Notes under the pieces: generated by a model
Told to the model about the DNA's origin: nothing
What the model saw: the letters and a program-made list of their open reading frames with translations, nothing else
Database searches by the model: none
In this document: in pieces, positions 20,384 through 30,075 of the stretch
Numbering within the stretch: the first letter of the stretch is position 1
Layout of the letters: each line of letters opens with the position of its first letter
NCBI GenBank assembly: GCA_018971625.1
Contig: JAGXAJ010000012.1
Coordinates: 1-64,000 of the forward strand
Direction: 5' to 3'
DNA: 64,000 nt
Source: Pseudomonadota bacterium
GTDB lineage: Bacteria > Pseudomonadota > Alphaproteobacteria > Rhizobiales > Xanthobacteraceae
Program-made: the position numbers and the translations under genes

Positions 20384-21088
20384 TTAAAGGCATTTCAGCA
20401 AGGAATCCGACCGATCGCGCTCCTGCCAGCGATCAATCCACACCGCATCCGATAACGGCACCCGCGGCATCCAGCCCGCAATTTCCAATTCCGGCTTTTG
20501 CAGGAAATGCGAGACATAGCCGACACATAGATAGGCGATCGGCTGTATGGCCGGCGGAATGCCCAACGCCGCTCGCAGGTCGTCGGGCTTGATGATGCTG
20601 ACCCAGCCGACCCCGATATTCTCCACCCGCGCCGCCAGCCAGAGATTCTGCACCGCGCAGACCGCGCTGTAGAGGTCCATATCGGCCTGATGGGTTCGCC
20701 CGAGCACCACGGGACCGGTGCGGTTGCGGTCGCAGGTGATGCAGATCCCGATCGGCGCTTCGACGATTCCCTCCAGCTTGAGCCGACGGTAGGTCTTCTG
20801 CCGTTCGTCCTCGAACATTTCGGCCGCCTCGGCGTTCGCGGCCTGAAAGGCATCCCTCACCTTCCGCCGGATCGCGGGACTACGGACCACGATGAAATCC
20901 CAGGGCTGCATGAATCCGACCGACGGCGCGTGGTGCGCGGCATCGAGGATACGCGCGAGCACGGCGTCGGGGATCGGATCGGCGAGGAATTGCCCACGCA
21001 CGTCGCGGCGATTGAAAATGCACTTGTAGACGGCATCTCGTTCGGCAATGGAAAACTCGGCGTCGGTTTGAATGTAGCTGGATGGCAT
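20384..21088 (-). CDS. bluB: 5,6-dimethylbenzimidazole synthase BluB
   Basis: A 234-residue nitroreductase-fold enzyme that, with oxygen, breaks down FMNH2 into dimethylbenzimidazole, the lower ligand of cobalamin. Family signatures are FNRRDVRGQFLADPIPDAVL near the start and HHAPSVGFMQPWDFIVV. Its presence fits the oxygen-dependent route and supplies the substrate of CobT, encoded about 2.7 kb away in the same minus-strand series. Start chosen at the ATG at 21088. It follows cobF by 85 bases. Confidence 0.95.
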   Translation of the reverse strand: MPSSYIQTDAEFSIAERDAVYKCIFNRRDVRGQFLADPIPDAVLARILDAAHHAPSVGFMQPWDFIVVRSPAIRRKVRDAFQAANAEAAEMFEDERQKTYRRLKLEGIVEAPIGICITCDRNRTGPVVLGRTHQADMDLYSAVCAVQNLWLAARVENIGVGWVSIIKPDDLRAALGIPPAIQPIAYLCVGYVSHFLQKPELEIAGWMPRVPLSDAVWIDRWQERDRSDSLLKCL

Positions 21089-21173
21089 CCTGTTCTCTTT
21101 CGTCGCGGGCGCACGCATCTTCTCGAACCATAACTGAATTCACGGGTGGTCGTCGCCATCGGTAGCGCAATTT

Positions 21174-21938
21174 CTAGCCATGTTCCCGTTCGGACCGGCG
21201 CAGCAGATAAATGTCCATGATCCAGCCGTGCCGCTCACGCGCCTCTCGCCGCACGGCAGCGATTTCGTCCCTGACGTGGGCGAGTTTTCCCGCGCGCAGG
21301 ATTTCGTGCTCTGTCCCGAGATATGCGCCCCAGAAAATCTCGAGGTTCTGGTCGGCAAGTCTGGCGAAGGCCTGCACGCCATCCAGCAGCACCACCACAC
21401 TGTCGGCGTCGTCGGGAAATCCTTCGGCCAGCTTGCGCCCCGTTGTCAGCAACACGCCCTCGCCGATCTGGTTCAGCGCGATCCGGTGCCTCGCGGCCAA
21501 TACCTGGACGCTGCTGATACCCGGGATCACCTCGAATTCCAGCGCCAGACCTTTGACGCGCATCTGTTCGACGATCCGCAGCGTGCTGTCATAGATCGTG
21601 GGATCGCCCCATACCAGGAGGGCGCCGACGTCATCCTCTCCCAATTCGCGCTCGAGCAACGCGCCGTAGATATCGGCCAGCCGGCCGTGCCATTCATCGA
21701 CGCCGTCGAGATAGTCGCCGGAACTCGCCCGCTGCGGCACCTCGACCGCGACGGTCCGGTAAGCAGGTTTCTCGACGAAGCGCTCGCAGATTGCGATACG
21801 GAGATCGCGCAGCGCCGCTTTCTCGGCGCCCTTGTCGGGAATGAAGAAAACACTGGCCCGGTTGAGCGCCTTGATCGCCTGGACAGTCATATGATCGGGA
21901 TCGCCGACCCCGATGCCGATCACGAAGATCCTTCGCAT
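21174..21938 (-). CDS. cobF: Precorrin-6A synthase (deacetylating) CobF
   Basis: A 254-residue SAM-dependent methyltransferase that methylates C1 and removes acetate from precorrin-5. CobF is found only in the aerobic pathway. The amino end IFVIGIGVGDPDHMTVQAI is the CobF version of the GxGxGD motif, and VWGDPTIYDSTLRIVEQM with VIPGISSVQVLA follow. It lies 15 bases after cobC in the cobT-cobU-cobS-cobC-cobF run controlled by the riboswitch near 25 kb. Confidence 0.95.
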   Translation of the reverse strand: MRRIFVIGIGVGDPDHMTVQAIKALNRASVFFIPDKGAEKAALRDLRIAICERFVEKPAYRTVAVEVPQRASSGDYLDGVDEWHGRLADIYGALLERELGEDDVGALLVWGDPTIYDSTLRIVEQMRVKGLALEFEVIPGISSVQVLAARHRIALNQIGEGVLLTTGRKLAEGFPDDADSVVVLLDGVQAFARLADQNLEIFWGAYLGTEHEILRAGKLAHVRDEIAAVRREARERHGWIMDIYLLRRSEREHG

Positions 21939-21953
21939 TCCACTCTCCGACCC

Positions 21954-22517
21954 TCAGCCGTTGACGCCGACGACGCGCCAGCCGCCGGCAACCCGGTCGA
22001 TCCGGGTGAGCGAGAACGGATCGATGGCAAAGCGCAACGCCTGCTCCGGCAACAAGTCGAGCGCGATCGCCAATGCTGCACGGATCGTCCCGGAATGCAC
22101 CACCAACACGACATCTCCCGCCGAGAGCTTTGCCAGTCCATTACCCACCCGCGCAACCTGCTCGGCAAAGCTTTCGCCAGCCGGCGGCCGGCTATTGGCC
22201 GGCGTGCGCCAGAAATCACGATAGGCCTCGCCGAGTTCGCGCGCGAGATCGTCGTGGCGACGTCCGGTCCAATCGCCGAAATTCTGCTCGACAAAATCCG
22301 GCTGCTCGACCGCGTTGAGGCCGAGCGCAGCAGCCGTCGCCAATGTCCGAATGCTGGGGCTCGCAAACGCCGTCGCGCCGGCAGGCAATTTTGTACGCAA
22401 CGTCGCCAGCGCTGCCGCGTCGCCGATATCGGCGGGTGCATCAATCGCGTGGATCACGCCCTCTGGCCCCGCAACGGGAGCGTGGCGGATCAGCCAGAGA
22501 CGGGTCTGCTCGCTCAT
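21954..22517 (-). CDS. cobC: Histidine phosphatase, probable alpha-ribazole phosphatase
   Basis: A 187-residue phosphoglycerate-mutase-fold protein with the catalytic motif LIRHAPV at the amino end and a conserved carboxyl His in VLVVHSGTIRAAL. The middle has the family signature NFGDWTGRRHDDL. In this locus it most likely dephosphorylates alpha-ribazole phosphate or adenosylcobalamin phosphate (the enterobacterial CobC role). Do not confuse it with Pseudomonas CobC, a decarboxylase encoded at 26.6 kb. Start at the ATG at 22517. Confidence 0.9.
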   Translation of the reverse strand: MSEQTRLWLIRHAPVAGPEGVIHAIDAPADIGDAAALATLRTKLPAGATAFASPSIRTLATAAALGLNAVEQPDFVEQNFGDWTGRRHDDLARELGEAYRDFWRTPANSRPPAGESFAEQVARVGNGLAKLSAGDVVLVVHSGTIRAALAIALDLLPEQALRFAIDPFSLTRIDRVAGGWRVVGVNG

Positions 22518-22527
22518 GACCAACGCT

Positions 22528-23316
22528 TCACGATAACCGCGCCGCGAGCATCAGCAAAACCGCCGTTTCTGCCACCTGCTCCACGGCGCCAAACACGTCG
22601 CCGGTGACACCGCCGATCTGCCGCGAGGCCAGCGTGGTTACTACTGCCGCGGCCGTCGCCGTGACCAGCACCGCCAGGACAGCATTCGCAGCAGGCAAAC
22701 ACAGCAACGCGATTACGACGCCGATACCGACCGCAATGATAACGCTGGTGGCATCGGGCCGGCCGGCCAATTTGCCCAGCCCGTCGTCGCGGGCGAACGG
22801 CATCGTGGCGGCCAGCACCGGGATGGCTGCCCGCGCCAACGCGTGGGCCGCGACCAGGGCTGGAATAATCGCCGCTGTCGGCAGGCTCGCCAGTGCTGCA
22901 AGCCTTGCGACAAAGCCTGTCATCAGCACCAGCGCGCCATAGGTGCCAAGCCGGCTGTCGCGCATGATCGCAAGTTTTTCGTCGCGGTCGTGACTGCCGC
23001 CAAAACCGTCTCCGACATCGGCCAGACCGTCTTCATGCAATGCGCCAGTCAAGGCCGCGCCGGCGCCAAGCGCAAGCGCGGCCGCCGCCAGTTGAGGAAT
23101 GCCGATTGCGAGCAGACAACGATCAACCAATCCGACCGCAAGGCCGATCATCGCGCCCACCAGCGGGAACGCGCGCTGCGCGCGCGCCATGCGATCGGAC
23201 ATCGCGTCATCAGGGTGGCGGACCGGTATTCGCGTCAGCAGCGCAACCGCGAGACTGACATCGCTGATCCAGTCCCTGACATGATCCGGTATCGTTTGAG
23301 TTTGCCAATCCATCAT
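22528..23316 (-). CDS. cobS: Adenosylcobinamide-GDP ribazoletransferase CobS (CobV)
   Basis: A 262-residue inner-membrane enzyme joining adenosylcobinamide-GDP and alpha-ribazole to make cobalamin. It has the family segment GALHEDGLADVGDGFGG followed by REKLAIMRDSRLGTYG-like (DEKLAIMRDSRLGTYG) and about six hydrophobic spans. Tandem ATGs at 23316 and 23313 overlap the cobU stop codon, giving translational coupling. The upstream open frame is the shadow of cobU. Confidence 0.95.
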   Translation of the reverse strand: MMDWQTQTIPDHVRDWISDVSLAVALLTRIPVRHPDDAMSDRMARAQRAFPLVGAMIGLAVGLVDRCLLAIGIPQLAAAALALGAGAALTGALHEDGLADVGDGFGGSHDRDEKLAIMRDSRLGTYGALVLMTGFVARLAALASLPTAAIIPALVAAHALARAAIPVLAATMPFARDDGLGKLAGRPDATSVIIAVGIGVVIALLCLPAANAVLAVLVTATAAAVVTTLASRQIGGVTGDVFGAVEQVAETAVLLMLAARLS

Positions 23317-23831
23317 CTCAACCGCGCGCCGCAACCGGCAACCATCAGCCACGCTTCCGAGGCTCGTGCCGCGGTGCGCTGGCCGATCAAGCCCGCCAGA
23401 TCGCGAACCCGTCGTAACTCGCGATCCATCGGCACCGGTCCCCAGCCGACTTCGTCTCCGACCACAATGACCGGATGCGATGCGGCACAAAATCCGTCAA
23501 GCTGGCGTTCCCATTCGGCGATCAGGCTGGCGTCGTCGCGATTGAGGCGATCGGCCAGCCACAGCACGATACTATCAACCACCGCACCGGACGGTTTTGG
23601 CTTTAACTCTGCGAGCGCCTGCGCGACGTCGGCCGGCGCCTCCAGCGTGCGCCATGAGGGCTTGCGCTCGGCGCGATGCAGCTGGATACGCTCCACCATC
23701 TCGGCATCGTTCGGATCGGCGCGATAGGTTGCGACGAACACCACGTCCTCGCCCCAGCCTTGCGCGATTTCGACCGCGCGGCGGCTTTTGCCGCTGCGGG
23801 TCGGCCCGGTGATGAAAATCAACTCCGCCAT
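23313..23831 (-). CDS. cobU: Adenosylcobinamide kinase / guanylyltransferase CobU (CobP)
   Basis: A 172-residue bifunctional enzyme that phosphorylates adenosylcobinamide and transfers GMP to it. The P-loop is ITGPTRSGKSRRAVEIA. The second family motif FVATYRADPNDAEMVERIQLH contains the guanylylated His. The length is typical. It overlaps cobT by 13 bases upstream and cobS by 4 bases downstream. Confidence 0.95.
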   Translation of the reverse strand: MAELIFITGPTRSGKSRRAVEIAQGWGEDVVFVATYRADPNDAEMVERIQLHRAERKPSWRTLEAPADVAQALAELKPKPSGAVVDSIVLWLADRLNRDDASLIAEWERQLDGFCAASHPVIVVGDEVGWGPVPMDRELRRVRDLAGLIGQRTAARASEAWLMVAGCGARLR

Positions 23832-24892
23832 GGTTGAAGCGTACCGGCCATCACGTCGGATAGGTCAGCCATTTCGGTCAGTATGCCGCTGGCGGCGCGC
23901 AGCAGCGGCACCGCCATAACGGCGCCAGTCCCCTCGCCGAGACGCAAGCCGAGGTCAAGATAGGGTTTTGCGCCGAGCGCATCGAGCAGCGCCCGGTGCC
24001 CGCGTTCGGCCGAGCTATGCGAAAACACGCAATAGCCGCGCGCCGCCGGCTGCAGCCGCACCGCGACCAACGCCGCCGCCGAGGCAATGAAGCCGTCGAT
24101 GACGACAGGACGGCGGTGCATGGCGCTGCCGAGCACGGCGCCCGCCATCATGGCGATCTCATAACCGCCGAATTCAGCCAATACCTCCAGGGACGACGTC
24201 GCACTGCTCCGCGCGACGGCGCGTTCCGCGACGGCGAGCTTGCGTGCGATGCCGGCAGCATCCAGTCCAGCGCCGGCGCCGACGCAATTGGCCAGCGGTA
24301 CCGGCGCAAGCCGGTGCATCAGCAACGCGGCCGACGTGGTGTTGCCGATGCCCATCTCGCCGATCGCGACGATATCGGTGCCGGCCTCGATGGAATCCGC
24401 GACGATCGAGGCCCCGCGCGTCAGACAATCGCCTACCTCCCCAATCGTCAGCGCCGGCTCGTGCACGGCGTTGCGGCTGCCGCGCCTGATTTTGGCGTCG
24501 ATCAATTCGGGATGAGCCGGGAGATTCGCGTCGACGCCCGCATCGACCACCTGCACGTTGACGTCACAGGCCCGCGCCAACGCGCTGACGCCGGCACGGC
24601 CGGCCAGATACGTCGCGACCATCGCAGCCGTGACACTGGCCGGGTAAAGTGAAATCCCCTCCGCGGTGATGCCGTGATCGGCCGCGAATACGAACACCGT
24701 CGCACGTTTCGCGCGTGGCAGCAGCGGGTGCCAGATGGATCCGAGTTGAACCGCGAGATCCTCGAGCCGGCCGAGTGCGCCGAGTGGCTTGGCCTTGCCA
24801 TCAATCCGTGCACGCAATCGCGGTTCGAGCGACGGATCGACAGGCTCGATCGGCCAGTCCGTCAATGCCGCGGACGGTGTCTTGGTATCCAT
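23819..24892 (-). CDS. cobT: Nicotinate-nucleotide-DMB phosphoribosyltransferase CobT (CobU)
   Basis: A 357-residue enzyme that makes alpha-ribazole phosphate from nicotinate mononucleotide and dimethylbenzimidazole, the BluB product. Family segments include KPLGALGRLEDLAVQLGSI, FAADHGITAEGISLYPASVT and ATEIAIGEMGIGNTT-like (DIVAIGEMGIGNTTSAALLM). Start at ATG 24892. It is the first gene after the cobalamin riboswitch at about 24.93-25.12 kb and leads the run cobT-cobU-cobS-cobC-cobF, so B12 excess should shut the run down. Confidence 0.95.
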   Translation of the reverse strand: MDTKTPSAALTDWPIEPVDPSLEPRLRARIDGKAKPLGALGRLEDLAVQLGSIWHPLLPRAKRATVFVFAADHGITAEGISLYPASVTAAMVATYLAGRAGVSALARACDVNVQVVDAGVDANLPAHPELIDAKIRRGSRNAVHEPALTIGEVGDCLTRGASIVADSIEAGTDIVAIGEMGIGNTTSAALLMHRLAPVPLANCVGAGAGLDAAGIARKLAVAERAVARSSATSSLEVLAEFGGYEIAMMAGAVLGSAMHRRPVVIDGFIASAAALVAVRLQPAARGYCVFSHSSAERGHRALLDALGAKPYLDLGLRLGEGTGAVMAVPLLRAASGILTEMADLSDVMAGTLQPWRS

Positions 24893-24929
24893 TCGTCCTC
24901 TCTTCGACCCACCGTCGAACAAGCCGGTT

Positions 24930-25122
24930 TGCTGTCTTGCGGCCGGTCTCCTGGCTCACGGACGATAACCCTGGATCGCCTTCCCGATCCCACATCCCGC
25001 AGGCATCAGTGACGTCGCTGATCCCGGGCCGATCCGCCTACAGTTGCGGGGGCAGCCGCGGTTTTGCCGGTCGATACCGGATCCACCGCATTCCCGTTTC
25101 ACCTCTCGCGAGGCACCGAAAG
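24930..25122 (-). promoter_or_regulatory. Cobalamin riboswitch upstream of cobT
   Basis: Read on the minus strand, the conserved B12-riboswitch parts occur in order: GGTGCCTC..AGAGGTGAAA with GGGAATGCGGTG, the B12-box GCTGCCCCCGCAACTGTAGG, CACTG, GGGAAGGCG, and the closing GAGCCAGGAGACCGGCC. The downstream end is about 40 bases before cobT. The divergent CobZ-like gene begins about 70 bases from its other end and is not under this element. Confidence 0.95.
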
Positions 25123-25193
25123 ACGGACGCCACGAGAGCATGATACAGGTCACCGCGCAAGCGCGGACGACCATGGCCGATCGCGGGAGAAAT

Positions 25194-26600
25194 ATGGGCG
25201 AAGCGGCTGAGCTATCAGACGTTCTGGTGATCGGAGGCGGGTGCGCCGCCTTGTCTGCCGCGATCGCCGCGCGGCGCGACGGCGCGACCGTGCGCATGGT
25301 CGAACAAGCGTCAGTGGCGCTGCGCGGCGGCAATGCGCGGCACGCCCGCAATTTTCGTCTGATGCATGATCGCCCGGAATGGTATGTGCCCGACGTCTAT
25401 GACGAGGATACTTTTTTCAAGGACTTGGTTCGGGTCACGCGCGGCGCAACCGATGAAAAGCTCGCGCGCATCCTGATCCGTGGCTCCGCGACGATCGCAT
25501 CATGGCTTTGCGACAACGGCGTATGGCTGCAGGATCCTTCGAGCGGCGCGATGCCCTATTCGCGGCGAACCGCCTTCTTTCTCGGCGGTGGCAAGGCGAT
25601 GGTCAACGCGCTCTACGCCACCGCGATAAAACTCGGCGTCAGTATCGGCTATGACAGCGAAGTTGTGGCATTGGGCTTCGGCGGCCACGGACGTTGCAGC
25701 ACCGATATCCGCCACGACGGCCAGACCCAACGCGCCATCGCGAAAACCCTGGTGGTGTGCACGGGCGGCCATCAGGCCAATCTCGATTGGCTCCGCCAAA
25801 GCTTTGGCCCTGCCGCCGACAATTTCATGATCCGCGGGACGCCCCACGACACCGGTTCGGTGCTGCGTCTGCTGCTCGATGCCGGCGCAAGACCGGTTGG
25901 CGATCCCCGCCGCGCGCACATGGTCGCGGTGGACGCGCGCGGACCGAAATTCGATGGCGGTATCGTCACCCGCATCACCGCGATCCCGCACGGCATCGTG
26001 GTCGATCGCACCGGCAAGCGGTTTCACGATGAGGGCGAGGACGCCCGCAAGACGCATTTCGCCCGCTGGGGCGCGCGCATCGCGGAATGTCCCGACCAGA
26101 TTGCCTATCTGATCCTGGATGCTACGGGATTCGCGCGAGCCCTGCCAATGGCGCTGGCGCCGATCCAGGCCGAAAGCATCGCTGCGCTTGCAGTTATGCT
26201 TGGGCTTGAGCCGGGGGTGCTGGAGGCGACGGTCGAGGAATTCAACGCAGCCGCTGACCCTTCGGAAGGTTTGCAGCTGAACGAACGCCGCACCAGCGGG
26301 CTGATCCCACCGAAATCGCGCGCCGCAGTCGCCCTTCGCAAGCCGCCCTACGTCGCCTATCCGCTGCGGCCGGGCATCACGTTCACACATTACGGCGTCA
26401 CCGTCGACGAGGAGATGCGCGTGGTGAAGACGGACGGCATACCGATCGGCAGTGTCTTTGCAGCCGGCATGGTTATGGCGGCAAATGTGCTCGGCGACGG
26501 CTATCTCGCGGGCCTTGGCGTCTCGCTGTCCACGGTGTTCGGACGACTTGCCGGCGAGCAAGCCGCGCGGCAGGCGCGTCGCATCGTTACCTCAACGTAA
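25194..26600 (+). CDS. CobZ/TcuA-like FAD-dependent oxidoreductase
   Basis: A 468-residue flavoprotein of the fumarate-reductase/tricarballylate-dehydrogenase family. The FAD-binding Rossmann motif is VLVIGGGCAALSAAIAARRDGA; near the end is GSVFAAGMVMAANVLGDGYL. In Rhodobacter capsulatus a related flavin domain forms part of CobZ, which oxidises precorrin-3A to precorrin-3B in place of CobG. Here cobG is missing from the locus, so this is the likely substitute; the iron-sulfur/heme half of CobZ is not fused. Start at ATG 25194, which follows GGGAG. The 3' end overlaps the convergent cobD by 14 bases. Confidence 0.85.
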   Translation: MGEAAELSDVLVIGGGCAALSAAIAARRDGATVRMVEQASVALRGGNARHARNFRLMHDRPEWYVPDVYDEDTFFKDLVRVTRGATDEKLARILIRGSATIASWLCDNGVWLQDPSSGAMPYSRRTAFFLGGGKAMVNALYATAIKLGVSIGYDSEVVALGFGGHGRCSTDIRHDGQTQRAIAKTLVVCTGGHQANLDWLRQSFGPAADNFMIRGTPHDTGSVLRLLLDAGARPVGDPRRAHMVAVDARGPKFDGGIVTRITAIPHGIVVDRTGKRFHDEGEDARKTHFARWGARIAECPDQIAYLILDATGFARALPMALAPIQAESIAALAVMLGLEPGVLEATVEEFNAAADPSEGLQLNERRTSGLIPPKSRAAVALRKPPYVAYPLRPGITFTHYGVTVDEEMRVVKTDGIPIGSVFAAGMVMAANVLGDGYLAGLGVSLSTVFGRLAGEQAARQARRIVTST

Positions 26601-27624
26601 CGCAGGCTGCCTCCAGCCGCCGCCATCCCGGCTCATCCGCAGGAAGTCCGAACCGGTACTGCCGTGCGGCTCCGGCAAAGCCGCGCACCAAAATCCCGGC
26701 GCGTGCAAAATGATCGAGCAGATCGATTCCATCGGGCGCCTCGAACAAGCCGAAAAGGTCCGTGCCGCCGAGCAACTTCAACCCGGCTTGGCTTAGGACG
26801 CTGTCGAGCCGCTTTCGCTCCTTGGCAAGCCGTTTTCGCGTCGCCGCAATCCAGTCTGAATCCCGTAGTGCCGAGGTCGCAATCTCGCAAGCGGGTCCCG
26901 AAACCGGCCAGTCTCCAAGCAACTGCCGCCAGACGGTCGCGTCCTGCTCCGTGACGATGACAAATCCAACGCGCAGGCCGGCGAGGCCAAAAAACTTGCC
27001 GAGCGAGCGGAGCACAATCGTGCCTGCAGGCAATTCCGGCAACGCCAGCAGCGAGACGTCCGGCCGCACATCGGCGAAGGCCTCATCGACGATCAGATGC
27101 CCTCCGTTTGACGTCGTGGTCCGCCCAAAAGCCGCGAGGTCGGCGCAGGAGATGATACGGCCGTCCGGGTTGTTTGGATTGACCACGACCAGCGTTTTCA
27201 AATCTGGCCGATCCATGTCCGACAGTTCGGCGAACTCATGCACGTCGGCGCCGGCCGCGCGCCACGCGCTGGCATGTGAGCCGTAGGTTGGCGCCAGAAT
27301 ACCAACCCGGCCGTCGCCAATCATTCGTGGCAGCAGGCCGATCGCAAGCTCGCTGCCGGGAACCGGCAGCATCCTGGCATTGCCAGGAAGACCATAGGCC
27401 GCGCTAGCTGCCGCGGTCATTTCCGTGATCTCGCTGGCGAACGGCAGGCGCTGGTAGCGCGCAGGCGAAATGGCCGGTACCGGCCATGGGATCGGATTGA
27501 TCCCGGTCGACAGATCGATCCAGGGTTTTGGCGCAGACGGATAGAGCGACGCGGCAAGATCGATCCGCCCACCATGGATCCGCAGGCCATCTATCCCCTT
27601 TCCCATCCCGTCCGGTCCGTGCAT
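26587..27624 (-). CDS. cobD: Threonine-phosphate decarboxylase CobD (Pseudomonas CobC)
   Basis: A 345-residue PLP enzyme of the histidinol-phosphate aminotransferase fold that yields aminopropanol phosphate for the nucleotide loop. WIDLSTGINPIPWP near the start, VVNPNNPDGRIIS in the middle and the PLP-lysine segment VLRSLGKFFGLAGLRVGF are typical. The start codon is ATG 27624, only 11 bases from the divergent cbiB start, so both promoters must lie inside coding sequence. Its end overlaps the CobZ-like gene. Confidence 0.93.
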   Translation of the reverse strand: MHGPDGMGKGIDGLRIHGGRIDLAASLYPSAPKPWIDLSTGINPIPWPVPAISPARYQRLPFASEITEMTAAASAAYGLPGNARMLPVPGSELAIGLLPRMIGDGRVGILAPTYGSHASAWRAAGADVHEFAELSDMDRPDLKTLVVVNPNNPDGRIISCADLAAFGRTTTSNGGHLIVDEAFADVRPDVSLLALPELPAGTIVLRSLGKFFGLAGLRVGFVIVTEQDATVWRQLLGDWPVSGPACEIATSALRDSDWIAATRKRLAKERKRLDSVLSQAGLKLLGGTDLFGLFEAPDGIDLLDHFARAGILVRGFAGAARQYRFGLPADEPGWRRLEAACVTLR

Positions 27625-27635
27625 GCTGCTAACCC

Positions 27636-28619
27636 ATGTTCGTTCCGCCCAGCCGCACCCTGATCCTGATCGTAGCCTTTGGCATCGAGGCCGTGCTGGC
27701 CTATCCCGCCAGCCTGTTTCGCGCAATCGGTCATCCCGTGTCGTGGATCGGCTCATTGATCTCGGCGCTCGAATCCAGACTGAACTGGCCGGATTATTCG
27801 GATGTCATGCGCCGGGCCACCGGGATCGTGACAGTGCTTGTGCTCGTCATGGTCAGCCTTGTCGCGGGGCTGGCTTTGGACATCGTCACACGCGTTCCCG
27901 TTCTAGGCTTCGTCATTGCCGTGGTGGTGGTCGCGGCGCTGGTCGCCGCGGGAAGCCTTGATAAGCATGTGCGCGCGGTCGCAACGGCGCTCCGCACCGA
28001 AGGGCTTGTGGGAGGCCGGCAGAGCATCGCAAAAATTGTCGGCCGCGATCCTCACGCGCTCGATCAGGCCGCGATCTGCCGCGCGGCGATCGAAAGCCTT
28101 GCCGAAAATGCTTCCGACGGCGTGACCGCGCCGGCATTTTGGTTCCTGCTCGGCGGATTGCCAGGCATGATCGCTTACAAGGCGATCAATACCGCCGATA
28201 GCATGATCGGGCACCTGTCGGACCGCTACCGTGCCTTCGGCTGGGCTGCCGCCAGACTCGACGACCTCGTCAATTGGCCCGCCTCCCGCCTGACAGGATT
28301 GATCTTCATTACGGCTGCGTGGGTGGTGCCGGGCGCATCGGCAGCGGCAGCCTGGGAAGCGTTTCGGCGGGACGCGCGGCTGCATCGCTCGCCCAATGCC
28401 GGCTGGCCCGAAGCCGCGATGGCAGGCGCGCTGGGGCTTCGGCTGGCCGGCCCTCGTGTCTATGACGGCAAGTCTGTGGACGATCACTGGATGGGCGACG
28501 GAAGAGCTGAAGCGACGGTGGATGATATCGGCCGCGCGTTGACGATCTACCGCGTCGCCATCGCTGGAGCGCTGTTCGTCGTCGCAATCATCGGCTGGCT
28601 CATCAACGCGCTAGACTGA
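27636..28619 (+). CDS. cbiB: Adenosylcobinamide-phosphate synthase CbiB (CobD)
   Basis: A 327-residue integral membrane protein that attaches aminopropanol (phosphate) to adenosylcobyric acid. Family segments are [18 protein letters not shown] and [19 protein letters not shown] with [13 protein letters not shown]. About five hydrophobic spans are visible. It is on the plus strand between two minus-strand genes, begins 11 bases from cobD and ends with a 17-base convergent overlap with cobQ. Confidence 0.95.
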   Translation: MFVPPSRTLILIVAFGIEAVLAYPASLFRAIGHPVSWIGSLISALESRLNWPDYSDVMRRATGIVTVLVLVMVSLVAGLALDIVTRVPVLGFVIAVVVVAALVAAGSLDKHVRAVATALRTEGLVGGRQSIAKIVGRDPHALDQAAICRAAIESLAENASDGVTAPAFWFLLGGLPGMIAYKAINTADSMIGHLSDRYRAFGWAAARLDDLVNWPASRLTGLIFITAAWVVPGASAAAAWEAFRRDARLHRSPNAGWPEAAMAGALGLRLAGPRVYDGKSVDDHWMGDGRAEATVDDIGRALTIYRVAIAGALFVVAIIGWLINALD

Positions 28620-30075
28620 GTAGTCTATCCACGTCGAGATGCGCCTCAAGGTGGACCGCGAGCGCATCGAGGGTTTGCTCGATCAGTTCTTCGTAGATCA
28701 GCGAGCTTGCGGGCGCGCCAAGCCGGGCAAGCCACGCCGCGCGCTGGGCGTCAGCCGCAAAGAAACCATGCAAATAGGTTCCGGCGACGCGGCCATCCAC
28801 CGACACCGCGCCGTCCATCCCACCATCGTCAAGCTGCAGCAGCGGGCGTTGCGTGCCGCTGCCTGTCGTTCGGCCGACATGCATTTCAAATCCCGAAACG
28901 GCGACACCATCGGCAAGCGTGCGCCCCCTCACCGCCACCAGCGCCTTGTCGCCGGCAAGTTCGGTCGTTATGTCGATCAGACCCAGCCCATCGGTTGATC
29001 CCGGAGGCCCCTCGATCCCGTCGGGGTCACTGATGGAGCGGCCGAGCATCTGGTAGCCACCGCACAGGCCGAGGACACGCCCGCCGCGCCGGACGTGCGC
29101 GATGATGTCGGCGTCCCAGCCGAAGCCGCGCAATGTCGCGAGATCGGAAATCGTCGCCTTCGAGCCCGGCAGGATGACGAGATCGGTGTCAATTGGCAGT
29201 GGCGCGCCGTTGCGCAACAGAATCAAATCCACGCGGGGCTCGAGCCGCAGCGGATCGAGATCGTCAAAATTGGCGATATGCGGCAGCACCGGCACGACGA
29301 TACGTATGCGTCGTTCGTCCGAGCCCGCATCACGTGCCGGCAACGCTTCGAGCCCCAGACCATCCTCGGCCGGCAACCGGTGCGCGTCCGGAAAATACGG
29401 CACCAGGCCGATCGGCGCCCAACCGGTCCGTCCGGCGATCAATGCCATGCCGTTTGCGAACAAGGAGGGATCGCCGCGCATCTTGTTGACGATGAAGCCG
29501 ACGATCAGGCGAGCATCATCGGGATCGACGACCGCAGCCGTGCCGCAAAGGCTGGCGATTACGCCGCCACGATCGATATCGCCGATCAGGATCACCGGAG
29601 CATCGGCGGCGCGGGCAAAGCCCATATTGGCGATATCGTTGGCGCGCAGATTGATTTCCGACGCGGAGCCCGCGCCCTCGACCAGCACGATGTCGCAACT
29701 GGCGCGAAGCCTCGCAAAGCTGTCGAGCACGTAAGGCATCATCTCCGGCTTGCGCGCCTGATATTCGCGCGCCCGCGCGGTGGCGAACAGCCTGCCCTGC
29801 ACCACGACCTGCGAGCCGACCTCGCTTTGCGGCTTCAAGAGCACCGGATTCATGTCGACCGACGGTGCCACGCGCGCGGCGCGCGCCTGCAAGGCCTGCG
29901 CGCGGCCGATCTCGCCGCCATCGGCCGTCACCGCAGCATTGTTCGACATGTTCTGCGGCTTGAACGGCCGTACCGCCATGCCGTGGTTCGCAAGCAACCG
30001 GCACAGGCCGGCGACAATCAACGACTTGCCGACATCCGACCCGGTCCCCTGGAACATCAGGACGCGTGCGGCCAT
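28603..30075 (-). CDS. cobQ: Cobyric acid synthase CobQ
   Basis: A 490-residue ATP- and glutamine-dependent amidotransferase that amidates four corrin side chains. The amino domain begins [20 protein letters not shown] with the P-loop, followed by [12 protein letters not shown]. The carboxyl class-I-like glutaminase domain holds the Cys nucleophile in [12 protein letters not shown] and a His in GTYLHGFF. The start overlaps the cobO stop codon by one base, so cobO-cobQ is an operon. Confidence 0.97.
   Translation of the reverse strand: MAARVLMFQGTGSDVGKSLIVAGLCRLLANHGMAVRPFKPQNMSNNAAVTADGGEIGRAQALQARAARVAPSVDMNPVLLKPQSEVGSQVVVQGRLFATARAREYQARKPEMMPYVLDSFARLRASCDIVLVEGAGSASEINLRANDIANMGFARAADAPVILIGDIDRGGVIASLCGTAAVVDPDDARLIVGFIVNKMRGDPSLFANGMALIAGRTGWAPIGLVPYFPDAHRLPAEDGLGLEALPARDAGSDERRIRIVVPVLPHIANFDDLDPLRLEPRVDLILLRNGAPLPIDTDLVILPGSKATISDLATLRGFGWDADIIAHVRRGGRVLGLCGGYQMLGRSISDPDGIEGPPGSTDGLGLIDITTELAGDKALVAVRGRTLADGVAVSGFEMHVGRTTGSGTQRPLLQLDDGGMDGAVSVDGRVAGTYLHGFFAADAQRAAWLARLGAPASSLIYEELIEQTLDALAVHLEAHLDVDRLLSLAR

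Noticed and set aside
21180..22607. 475-codon plus-strand frame across cobF, cobC and the end of cobS
   Set aside because: It spans several confidently identified minus-strand genes and has no domain.
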